Notes under the pieces: model-generated
Database searches by the model: none
What the model saw: only the letters and a program-made list of their open reading frames with translations
What the model was told of the DNA's origin: nothing
Part shown: in pieces, positions 43,653 to 50,868 of the stretch
How positions within the stretch are numbered: position 1 is the stretch's first letter
Layout: the number at the start of each line of letters is the position of its first letter
Position numbers and translations under genes: made by a program
Assembly: GCA_943370385.1 (NCBI GenBank)
Contig: CALRQT020000004.1
Coordinates: 186,001-250,000 of the forward strand
Source: BAIKAL-G1 sp943370385
GTDB lineage: Bacteria > Cyanobacteriota > Cyanobacteriia > PCC-6307 > Cyanobiaceae
Reading direction: 5' to 3'
Length of the DNA stretch: 64,000 bases

Positions 43653-44576
43653 TCAGAAGTCGCGAGGACCTGTGTAGCCACTGAGATCAGCGAGAGTTTT
43701 CAGCGGCTTGACGCCCGAATCCACGACGCCCTTGATCTGCCAGCTGGGATAGCCCTGAACCCCCTGCTGCTTGCACAGCTGCGCCTGGCTGTTGGCGCCG
43801 TCTTCGGCGCATTCGATCACCTGGAGCTTGGCGGCGGCCTCCTTGCCGAAGGCCTCCTTCTGGTCATGGCAGTGGGGGCACCAGTACGCCGTGAACACCC
43901 GGGCGCCGACGCTGCTCAGATGCTCCGCCAGGGCAATCTTGGCCGGCGAACTGGCGCTGATGACAGCTGGAGCCGCCCGTCCGCTTTGGGCGACAGGCTG
44001 GTCCGCCGATGCTGCCCAGCCCAGCCCCAGCAGACCAACAAGAAGGACTGTCATCACTCCGCGAAAGATCAGTTGGCTGCGGTCGATCCAGCCACCTCCA
44101 ACAAGACTCAACAGGAACAGCGCGAGGCTGAGGGCGGCTGAGACCACACAGAAGGTGCAGAAGGCCTTGATCTCGAAGACCAGGAGCCCCATCAGCACCA
44201 AACTGAAGACGGCCATGCCGCAGCTGACGAGGAACAGAGCCCAGCGATTGCCCTCCGAGGCTGGGGCGCGCAGACCTCCTCGCAGCAACGGCATCAGGGC
44301 CAGCAGGAGCACCGTGGCGTAGGCCAGGAACCCAAAGAGAGAAAGTGGCTGGCCCAGCAGCGTGCCCCAGGCGCTGCCGAGCACCTTGTCGCAGCCATCG
44401 CTACCGCCCGGACAGGACAGGCTGCCGATCCAACCCCAGCGCTTGGCGGTGATCGAGCCGGTATCGATCATGCCGATCGTGGCGAGCACGGCCATGGTGA
44501 GGCGCACCCAGGGCCGGCCTGGCTCCTGGCCGACCCGACGGCTGGAGAGAGGCTTGGTTCGCGTAGCGCTGCTCAC
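43653..44576 (-). CDS. VKOR-thioredoxin fusion (disulfide-forming membrane protein)
   Basis: The protein oxidises DsbA-like thiols using quinone. Five hydrophobic helices carry the VKOR cysteine pairs (SCPGGSDGCDKVLGSAWG and the quinone-site FCTFCVVSAAL); the C-terminal thioredoxin-like domain has AYWCPHCHDQKEAFG and further cysteines. I chose GTG at 44576 (307 aa), not ATG at 44606: the -10 element of the promoter just upstream overlaps that ATG, so it would not be inside the mRNA leader. GTG 44576 also gives a leader length like that of other cyanobacterial VKOR proteins as I recall them. It faces a MerR gene and likely responds to it. Confidence 0.88.
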   Translation of the reverse strand: MSSATRTKPLSSRRVGQEPGRPWVRLTMAVLATIGMIDTGSITAKRWGWIGSLSCPGGSDGCDKVLGSAWGTLLGQPLSLFGFLAYATVLLLALMPLLRGGLRAPASEGNRWALFLVSCGMAVFSLVLMGLLVFEIKAFCTFCVVSAALSLALFLLSLVGGGWIDRSQLIFRGVMTVLLVGLLGLGWAASADQPVAQSGRAAPAVISASSPAKIALAEHLSSVGARVFTAYWCPHCHDQKEAFGKEAAAKLQVIECAEDGANSQAQLCKQQGVQGYPSWQIKGVVDSGVKPLKTLADLSGYTGPRDF

Positions 44577-44604
44577 AGGGGGAGAGAACGGCTGAGATAC
44601 GGCC

Positions 44605-44635
44605 ATTGAAAAGCCTGAAGTGGCTTCAGGGTCAA
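44605..44635 (-). promoter_or_regulatory. MerR-type promoter/operator, circuit 1, for the VKOR gene
   Basis: On the minus strand TTGACC is separated by 19 bases from TTCAAT. The spacer contains CCTGAAG-CCA-CTTCAGG, a perfect 7-base dyad, which is the layout MerR proteins use to untwist over-long spacers. It matches the element in front of the metal ATPase (47365-47395) and not the copper-side elements. Confidence 0.82.
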
Positions 44636-44697
44636 GAGCCTAGCGTTGCGCCAGGGAGGCTTGTCCGCCCGACTTACCTACCCAAGGGGATGAATCC

Positions 44698-45114
44698 ATG
44701 CAGATTGGCGAGTTGGCACGGTCTACCGGAGTGAAGATCGAAACCATCCGCTATTACGAACGCGAGCACTTGTTGCCGGTGCCGCAGCGCACGGATGGCA
44801 ACTATCGCCTCTATTCTCCGCAGCATGTGGAGCAGTTGCGCTTCATCCGCTACTGCCGCAGCCTGGACATGAGCCTGGAGGAGGTCCGCATCCTGATCGG
44901 GGTGCTCGACACACCGTCCGGAAGCTGTCTGACGGTGAATGCCCTGCTGGACGAGAAGATCGCCGAGGTCGATGCCCGCGTGAATGAGTTGCACAAACTC
45001 CAGGATCAGCTACGGCAGCTCAGAGGGCTTTGTCAGCAACCGGATGAGGTGAAGACCTGCGGCATCCTCATGGAATTGAACCGTTCGGCACGAATCGACA
45101 AGGCTCAGATCTGA
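44698..45114 (+). CDS. MerR-family Cd/Pb-type metal regulator
   Basis: A 138-residue MerR protein: helix-turn-helix MQIGELARSTGVKIETIRYY, wing ending DGNYRLYSPQHVEQL, dimerisation helix and C-terminal metal loop. Cysteines at 77, 112 and 121 match the three ligands known for PbrR/CadR sensors (family knowledge). The gene lies between a P-type ATPase and a VKOR fusion, both preceded by nearly identical MerR dyads, so it probably activates both. AAGGGGATGAATCC upstream provides a Shine-Dalgarno. Confidence 0.88.
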   Translation: MQIGELARSTGVKIETIRYYEREHLLPVPQRTDGNYRLYSPQHVEQLRFIRYCRSLDMSLEEVRILIGVLDTPSGSCLTVNALLDEKIAEVDARVNELHKLQDQLRQLRGLCQQPDEVKTCGILMELNRSARIDKAQI

Positions 45115-45130
45115 TCATTTCCGACCAGGC

Positions 45131-47344
45131 TCAGCCCCTGATATTGCCAAGCGTGGGAGTGCGGAGCAGCCGCAGGCCATTGGCGATCACGATCAAGCTG
45201 GTGCCCATGTCCGCGAAGACCGCCATCCACATCGTGGCGTTCCCGGCCACGGTTAGCACCAGAAACAGGGCCTTGATTCCCAGCGCCAGGCCAATGTTCT
45301 GGCGCAGGATGGAGAAGGTGCGGCGCGAGAGGGCGATCGTTTCCGGTACACGCATCAGATCGTCGTTCATGATCACCACATCGGCCGCTTCGATGGCGAT
45401 TTGGGTGCCCGCGGCCCCCATCGCAAAACCGATGTCAGCCTGGGCCAGGGCCGGCGCATCGTTGATGCCATCGCCGACCATGGCCGTGAATCCGTAGCGG
45501 GCCTGCAGAGCGGCCACCGCATCGAGCTTGTCCTGGGGCAACAGGTTGCTTTTCACCTGCTCGATGCCGGCCAGGGCCGCAATCGCGCCGGCGGTGGCTG
45601 CGTTGTCACCCGTGAGCATCACCGGTTTGACGCCCAGGGCTCTCAGGGCCGCCATGGCGGCCGCGGAGCTGGGCCGAACGGTGTCGGCAACAGCGATCAA
45701 GGCGAGTACGCCGCTGTCATCCGCGAGCAGGCTGAGCGAGCGACCTTGGCGCTCGTGGACCTGCATCGATGCTTCCAGTGAGCTGGAGCAGAGCCCCAGC
45801 TCCTCGATCCAGCGGTGGTTGGCCAGCATCAGCGGCCGCCCCGCAATCACGCCGCGCACCCCCCTTCCGGGGAGGGCCTCGAAGGCCTCCACGGCCAGCC
45901 GCTCGCCATCAAGGCCTGCGGCCATGGCCCGCGACACGGGATGGTCGGAGCGCTCCGCCAGGCTGCTAGCCCACTGTTTGAGAACGCCAGCGTCTGCCGT
46001 TTCTTGCTGAGGGGAAAAGGCCACCAGCTGGGGCTGGCCCAGGGTGATCGTGCCGGTCTTGTCGAGCGCCAGCACCTTGATCTTGCGGGCCTCCTCGATG
46101 TAGAGGCCGCCTTTGATGATGATGCCGCGACGGGCGGCGGTGGCCAGGCCGCTCACCACCGTGACCGGTGTGGCGATCACCAGCGCGCAGGGGCAGGCGA
46201 TCACCAGCAGCACCAGTGCCTTGTAGATGGCCTGCAGGGGGGTGAACCCCAGCAAGGGCGGCGCCAGCAGGGCAACAGCCAGTGCCACCACGAACACCGC
46301 CGGGGTGTAGCGGGCCGCGAAGCGATCGACGAAGCGCTGGATCGGAGCACGGGAGGCCTGGGCTTCCTCCACGGCCTGGATGATGCGCGCCAGGGTGCTC
46401 AGCGAGGCAGGTGCCGTCACCTGGATCTCCAGGGCGCCGCCCTGGTTGATCGTGCCCGCAAACACTTCATCACCAGGGCCTTTGTCGACCGGCAGGCTTT
46501 CGCCGGTGATCGGGGCCTGGTTGATCGCACTCTCGCCGGAAAGCACCGTGCCATCAAGCGGCAGGCGCTCGCCCGGGCGGACACGCACCACATCTCCGAT
46601 GGCCACAGCACTGGCGGAGACGCGTTGCCAGCGGCCATCGCTCTGGCGGATCTCCGCCTCGTCGGGAGCCAGGGCCATCAGGCTGGTGATCGCCTGGCGG
46701 GCCCGCTGCACCGCCCGCGCTTCGATCGCCTCGGCCACGGCATAGAGCGCCATCACCATGGCGGCTTCCGGGAAGCGGCCGATCAGGAAGGCGCCCGTGA
46801 CCGCCACGCTCATCAGCGCATTGATGTTGAGCCGGCCCTGGCGCAGGGCCGCGAGGCCCTTGCGAAACACGGAGAAGCCCGCCAGGGCGATGGCGGCGAT
46901 GGCGATCCCGATCTCAAGCAGCTCATGACCCGGGAAGGCGGGAACGACCAGATGCAGCAGCTCCGCTGTGATCGCCAGCGCCAGGGAGCCCGCCAGGCGG
47001 AGCCGTTCAAGGCGCCGTTCGGCGCGGGTCTGGGCGGCGGACGGCCGCTGATCGGGGCTGATCGGCTCCGGGGTGAATCCCAGCCGGCGGATTGCGGCAA
47101 GGGCGGAGTTGAGCGCTGCTGCTTCGGCATCGATCGCCAGAACGCGCTCGGCCAGCAGGAACCGCAGGCTGCGGATGCCGTCAACACCTGAGAGGGCATG
47201 CCGGATCTCGCCTTCCTCCGTGGCGCAATCCATCGCGCTGATCCGAAACAGCGCTTCTCTGCCGCTTGCCGGCTCCGGCTGCGGCGCCGTGGTGGCTCCG
47301 GCCTTCTGCCCGCTGGTTCTACTGCTGCAGCAATGTTCCGCCAT
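45131..47344 (-). CDS. Zn/Cd/Pb-type P1B ATPase
   Basis: A 737-residue heavy-metal efflux ATPase. The N-terminus has AEHCCSSR and an HMA-like domain with ISAMDCATEEGEIRHAL, where the second cysteine is replaced by Glu as in Cd/Zn/Pb exporters. Six to eight helices, the CPC motif VIACPCALVIATP, phosphorylation site ALDKTGTITLG, SDHP loop and VGDGINDAPALAQAD are all intact. A MerR-type promoter lies 20 bases upstream. It converges with the MerR gene that should control it. Metal choice (Cd, Pb, Zn) cannot be read more closely. Confidence 0.93.
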   Translation of the reverse strand: MAEHCCSSRTSGQKAGATTAPQPEPASGREALFRISAMDCATEEGEIRHALSGVDGIRSLRFLLAERVLAIDAEAAALNSALAAIRRLGFTPEPISPDQRPSAAQTRAERRLERLRLAGSLALAITAELLHLVVPAFPGHELLEIGIAIAAIALAGFSVFRKGLAALRQGRLNINALMSVAVTGAFLIGRFPEAAMVMALYAVAEAIEARAVQRARQAITSLMALAPDEAEIRQSDGRWQRVSASAVAIGDVVRVRPGERLPLDGTVLSGESAINQAPITGESLPVDKGPGDEVFAGTINQGGALEIQVTAPASLSTLARIIQAVEEAQASRAPIQRFVDRFAARYTPAVFVVALAVALLAPPLLGFTPLQAIYKALVLLVIACPCALVIATPVTVVSGLATAARRGIIIKGGLYIEEARKIKVLALDKTGTITLGQPQLVAFSPQQETADAGVLKQWASSLAERSDHPVSRAMAAGLDGERLAVEAFEALPGRGVRGVIAGRPLMLANHRWIEELGLCSSSLEASMQVHERQGRSLSLLADDSGVLALIAVADTVRPSSAAAMAALRALGVKPVMLTGDNAATAGAIAALAGIEQVKSNLLPQDKLDAVAALQARYGFTAMVGDGINDAPALAQADIGFAMGAAGTQIAIEAADVVIMNDDLMRVPETIALSRRTFSILRQNIGLALGIKALFLVLTVAGNATMWMAVFADMGTSLIVIANGLRLLRTPTLGNIRG

Positions 47345-47364
47345 GGTCCTGTCATCCAGACCCC

Positions 47365-47395
47365 AGCAAACAGCCTGTAGTCACTTCAGGGTCAA
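47365..47395 (-). promoter_or_regulatory. MerR-type promoter/operator, circuit 1, for the ATPase
   Basis: TTGACC, a 19-base spacer holding CCTGAAG-TGA-CTACAGG, then TTTGCT on the minus strand. It shares TTGACCCTGAAG and CAGGCT with the VKOR element, so both appear to bind the same MerR protein. Confidence 0.8.
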
Positions 47396-47431
47396 GGGTC
47401 TTGGCGGCACCTAGTGCCCGCAGGCTGTTGA

Positions 47432-47842
47432 TCAACGCAGCTGGGGACACTCCTGATCCTGCATCTGCTGCATCAGCCCATCGGCTTGCCGGGCCAGCTT
47501 GGCTCCAGCCGCCGTGTAGAACCTGAACTGCTGGATGTTGACGTAGAAAACCCGCCGGCTGCGCAGCAGCTGTTCTTCCGCCTTGCGGCGGCACTCGATC
47601 AGGGCCTGGTAGTCGATGGTCGTCTCGTTGTGGTCGTTGGCATTGGCCCCATCGGCCTGCTGGCTGAGGACAGGGCAGATCCGTTCGCGGGTGGTGCGAA
47701 CCAGGGCGATTTCGGCCTTCATGGCCTGCTCGGCCAGGGCATTGCGTTGCTCCAGCAGGTTCCGGCACGCCTCCACTTCAGCCGCCATCACCGGAGCTGT
47801 CAGCCAGCAGCAGGCCAGCGAGAGGGTCAGGACGTGGCGCAT
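47432..47842 (-). CDS. Secreted small protein of unknown function (136 aa)
   Basis: A signal peptide (LTLSLACCWLTAPVMAAE) precedes a mostly helical mature protein with four cysteines (EACRNLLEQ, ERICPVLSQ, LIECRRKAEE, QECPQLR), probably two disulfides in the periplasm. It lies between the metal ATPase and the multicopper oxidase on the same strand, and a role in periplasmic metal handling is possible by context only. Confidence 0.65.
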   Translation of the reverse strand: MRHVLTLSLACCWLTAPVMAAEVEACRNLLEQRNALAEQAMKAEIALVRTTRERICPVLSQQADGANANDHNETTIDYQALIECRRKAEEQLLRSRRVFYVNIQQFRFYTAAGAKLARQADGLMQQMQDQECPQLR

Positions 47843-47915
47843 TCACGGATCAATTCGAGTCCTGTGTCTTTGGCGGCTATGGGCGTGATCATCATGGGCA
47901 GCGTCAGACCATCCA

Positions 47916-49400
47916 CTACTCGATCTGCAGCACCCCCATCAGCCCCAGATCCTCGTGGTCGAGGTTGTGACAGTGATAGACGGTGCGCCCCGGGAAATCC
48001 CTGAATGTGACGCGGATCCGCACCTCTTCGCCCGCTTTCACCAGCACGGTGTCTTTCCAGCGTCGCTGAGATTCAGGACGACCCGCGCGGCTGATCACCT
48101 GGAAGGGATTGACGTGCAAGTGGAAGGGGTGATCCATCACGTCGTCGTTGACGATCAGCCAGTCTTCCGTGCTCCCGAGGGCAACCCGAGTGTCGATGCG
48201 ATCGGGTTCGAAGGCCTGGCCATTGATCTGAAATCCCATGCCCATGCCGCCCATGGCCATGCCGCCTCCGCCCATGGCGCCCATGTCGTGCTTCATCCCA
48301 CCCATGCCCGTTCCCATGGCATGGGCCATGACGAAACGGCGGGTGCGCTCCGGCTTCGGCAGGGCCGGCACAGGGATCAGGGCCTTCGGCAGAGGTAGTG
48401 GTGGCACCGTTCCGGCGTAGCTGAGGGTGGCCAGGGTCCGGGGAGCGTCCTCAGCGGCGGCCATCCCCATGTGGCCACTGCGCTGGTAGGGCAGGTTGAG
48501 CAGCCTGTAGCTGCCTGGGGTCTGGTTGCCTTGCACCAGCACATCGGCCCGCTCGCCGGGGGCCAGAAGCAGCTCATCGAGAGGCTCTGGGGTGGCGATC
48601 GCGCCGCCATCGGTGGCGATCAGAACCAGTGAGTGGCCCTCGAGGGCCAGGCGGTACATCCGTGCATTGGAGGCATTGAGCAGGCGCAGCCGCAGCAGGC
48701 CGCCGCTGGGAATTGCCAGGCCTGGGTTGATCGCCCCGTTGACCGTCAGCAGGGGGCCTTCCCGGCCGAGCATGCGCCCCACGCCCATGGCGGCTTCCTG
48801 ACCGGAGGCGCTGGCGAAATCCTTGAGCACCAGCACGGTTTCTTTGGCGGCCGCCACTTCCGGAATCCTGTCCAGATCGCCGCGTACCACCAGGGCGCTG
48901 CTGAGGCCGCCAAACACCTGATCGGCCGAGAGTCCGTGCTGGTGGGGGTGGACGTAGAACAGGCCGGCCGGGTGGTCTTTGGCGAGCGTGAACTCATAGT
49001 CGAAGGAGCCACCGGGCGGCACGCTCAAGAAGACGTTGTCGGCCGTGCCGGTGGGGGGGATGTGGAGCCCGTGGAAGTGGAGATTGGTGGGTTGCTTGAG
49101 TTCATTGCGCAGTCGCAGCCGCACCCGATCGCCGGCGTTCACCTCCAGCAGCGGACCGGGTGAGCGGCCGTTGTAGGTGAGCAGCTCGGCGGGGCCACCC
49201 GGAAGGCTTCCCCGCGTGGCCTGGGCCACCAGCTCCAGATCGGCCACGCCGCCACGGGAGGCCAGCCGCGCCGCACCGGCCGGCTGGGCCCGGGCGGCGG
49301 AGCGCTGCAGCCGGTCCCAGAGAAGTGGGCCGACCACGGCCGTGCCGAGGCCGGCGAGCCCAAGTCCGAGTACCTGCCGTCGCCGAAGTGGAGTGGTCAT
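47916..49400 (-). CDS. Multicopper oxidase (CueO/CopA-like)
   Basis: A 494-residue three-domain oxidase with a Tat signal (LRRRQVLGLGLAGLG). All copper sites are visible: NLHFHGLHIPP, VHPHQHGLSAD, DHPFHLHVNPF and VYHCHNLDHEDLGLM (type 1 Cys and Met ligand). A Met/Gly/His-rich insert (about residues 383-412) resembles the substrate-copper region of CueO. It probably oxidises Cu(I) in the periplasm. It begins 10 bases after the DUF411 stop and shares its promoter. Confidence 0.93.
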   Translation of the reverse strand: MTTPLRRRQVLGLGLAGLGTAVVGPLLWDRLQRSAARAQPAGAARLASRGGVADLELVAQATRGSLPGGPAELLTYNGRSPGPLLEVNAGDRVRLRLRNELKQPTNLHFHGLHIPPTGTADNVFLSVPPGGSFDYEFTLAKDHPAGLFYVHPHQHGLSADQVFGGLSSALVVRGDLDRIPEVAAAKETVLVLKDFASASGQEAAMGVGRMLGREGPLLTVNGAINPGLAIPSGGLLRLRLLNASNARMYRLALEGHSLVLIATDGGAIATPEPLDELLLAPGERADVLVQGNQTPGSYRLLNLPYQRSGHMGMAAAEDAPRTLATLSYAGTVPPLPLPKALIPVPALPKPERTRRFVMAHAMGTGMGGMKHDMGAMGGGGMAMGGMGMGFQINGQAFEPDRIDTRVALGSTEDWLIVNDDVMDHPFHLHVNPFQVISRAGRPESQRRWKDTVLVKAGEEVRIRVTFRDFPGRTVYHCHNLDHEDLGLMGVLQIE

Positions 49401-49410
49401 GGTTGGGTTC

Positions 49411-49908
49411 TCATTTGGCGTGCTGGGAGAAGCTGCTGATGGCTCCGGTCCGCGTGAAGGCCATCACCGTGAACGCCTCTTTGCCGTAGGCCGATTCCAT
49501 GCCTGGGGAGCCCAGGGGCATCCCCGGAAGGGCGAGGCCCGCCAGGGGCGGCCGTTTCTGCAGCAGCCGTTTCACATCAGCAGCAGGGACGTGACCCTCA
49601 AGGGCAAAACCGGCCACTTCGGCGGTGTGGCACGAGGCCAGGCGGGCGGGGACCCCCAGGCGTCGCTTGATCACGGCGACATCGGCCACCACGACATCGC
49701 GCACGGCGAAGCCATTGGCGCGCATGTGCTGCACCCAGCCCTTGCAGCACCCGCAGCTGGCGGATCGATAGGAGGTGACCGGCATCAGGGCTGGAGCACT
49801 GGCGCGTGCCGCGAGCGACCCGCCCCCTGAGACAACGGCAGCAACAGCGCCGACCCCCAGCAGCAGGTCCAGGAACCGCGAATGACCGCGGCTTGATGTC
49901 GAGTTCAT
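49411..49908 (-). CDS. DUF411 periplasmic copper-binding protein
   Basis: A 165-residue secreted protein with a hydrophobic leader (LLLGVGAVAAVVSGG) and the DUF411 signature SYRSASCGCCKGWVQHM, LASCHTAEVAGFALEGHVP and GLALPGMPLGSPGME. DUF411 proteins occur with copper-resistance genes and are thought to bind Cu. It is the first gene of a two-gene operon with the multicopper oxidase, behind a MerR-type promoter. Confidence 0.9.
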   Translation of the reverse strand: MNSTSSRGHSRFLDLLLGVGAVAAVVSGGGSLAARASAPALMPVTSYRSASCGCCKGWVQHMRANGFAVRDVVVADVAVIKRRLGVPARLASCHTAEVAGFALEGHVPAADVKRLLQKRPPLAGLALPGMPLGSPGMESAYGKEAFTVMAFTRTGAISSFSQHAK

Positions 49909-49932
49909 GGCCTCTGATGCGGGGATGTCTCA

Positions 49933-49964
49933 ACCGTAGAGCCTCCACTCAGGTGGAGAGTCAA
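49933..49964 (-). promoter_or_regulatory. MerR-type promoter/operator, circuit 2, for DUF411-oxidase operon
   Basis: The minus strand has TTGACT, then the dyad spacer CTCCACCTGAGTGGAGGCT, then CTACGG (or TACGGT at a 20-base spacing). The half-sites CTCC and GGAG match the elements at 50025 and 55820. Confidence 0.78.
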
Positions 49965-50024
49965 GCCCGTGATGACCGGCATCAACCGGCATCGACCGGC
50001 TCAGATTTGCTGCGCCCTTGGCCC

Positions 50025-50056
50025 TTGACTCTCCTGTCAAGGGGAGACCATACCGT
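50025..50056 (+). promoter_or_regulatory. MerR-type promoter/operator, circuit 2, for DUF305-CopA operon
   Basis: TTGACT, spacer CTCCTGTCAAGGGGAGACC, and TACCGT at a 20-base spacing. It lies 60 bases from the opposite-facing element for the DUF411 operon, so one intergenic region holds two back-to-back MerR promoters. Confidence 0.78.
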
Positions 50057-50078
50057 TAGGAGGTCTCACCTTGCCGCC

Positions 50079-50816
50079 ATGTACCCATTCCGCTTCACCG
50101 CCACCCTGATCGGTCTGGCCTCTGCCCTCACCGTTGCGGCTCCTGCCCTGGCCCAGATGCCCGGTGGCATGAATCACGAAGGGCACCAGGGCATGCCAGG
50201 GATGATGAACATGCCTGGGATGTCTGCTCCGGCCGGATCCGCCCCGGCCCATGCCGCCCACGCCCACGACGTGGGCCCGGCCGGTGCCACCTACGACCTG
50301 CGCTTCATCGACGGCATGGTGCAGCACCACACCGGCGCCCTTCGGATGAGCGAATTCGTCTTCAACATCGGCCAGCCCGGCGTGGGAGCGCTCGGCAAAA
50401 CGATCTGGCGCGACCAGGCCAACGAGATCCGGGCCATGGGCCTCTGGCGCAAGGCCTGGTACCCCCAGGCACCCGTTTACCCCGTGTCCCTGGCCTCCGG
50501 AGGCGATCCCAACAGCCTCAGCGGCCTCACCCGCATGAGCCAGGCCCAGATCGATGGCATGCGGATGATGGGCGAACTCCCCACCAAGGACAACCGGGTG
50601 GTGTGGTTCTTGGAGGGCATGCTCGAGCACCACGGCGGGGCGCTGATGATGGCCCACGACGCCCTGGCCAAGAGCACCAACCCCACGATCCGACGCTTCG
50701 CGCGAGGGGTGATCGTGGCCCAGCGCGCCGAGATCATCGAACTGCGCAGGATGCTGGCGGTGGAGGGCTTGCGCAAGCCGGAGTACAGCAAATACGACGC
50801 TCTTTTTCGTCTTTGA
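50079..50816 (+). CDS. DUF305 protein, Met/His-rich, secreted
   Basis: A 245-residue protein with a signal peptide (LIGLASALTVAAPALAQ), then a Met/His-rich linker (MPGGMNHEGHQGMPGMMNMP) and a DUF305 ferritin-like helical domain with two signature repeats: FIDGMVQHHTGALRMSE and FLEGMLEHHGGALMMAHD. The Met and His content suggests periplasmic Cu binding. A Shine-Dalgarno AGGAGG precedes the ATG, and the MerR-type promoter is 23 bases upstream of it. The copper ATPase gene follows 52 bases downstream. Confidence 0.9.
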   Translation: MYPFRFTATLIGLASALTVAAPALAQMPGGMNHEGHQGMPGMMNMPGMSAPAGSAPAHAAHAHDVGPAGATYDLRFIDGMVQHHTGALRMSEFVFNIGQPGVGALGKTIWRDQANEIRAMGLWRKAWYPQAPVYPVSLASGGDPNSLSGLTRMSQAQIDGMRMMGELPTKDNRVVWFLEGMLEHHGGALMMAHDALAKSTNPTIRRFARGVIVAQRAEIIELRRMLAVEGLRKPEYSKYDALFRL

Positions 50817-50868
50817 GCGAAAACCTGGGTAGATCTTTCCTAACTAGCCCCACCGATCAGGAGCAGCC

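Noticed and set aside
45815..47191. A 458-codon plus-strand frame opposite the Zn/Cd/Pb ATPase
   Set aside because: Shadow frame without domain structure.
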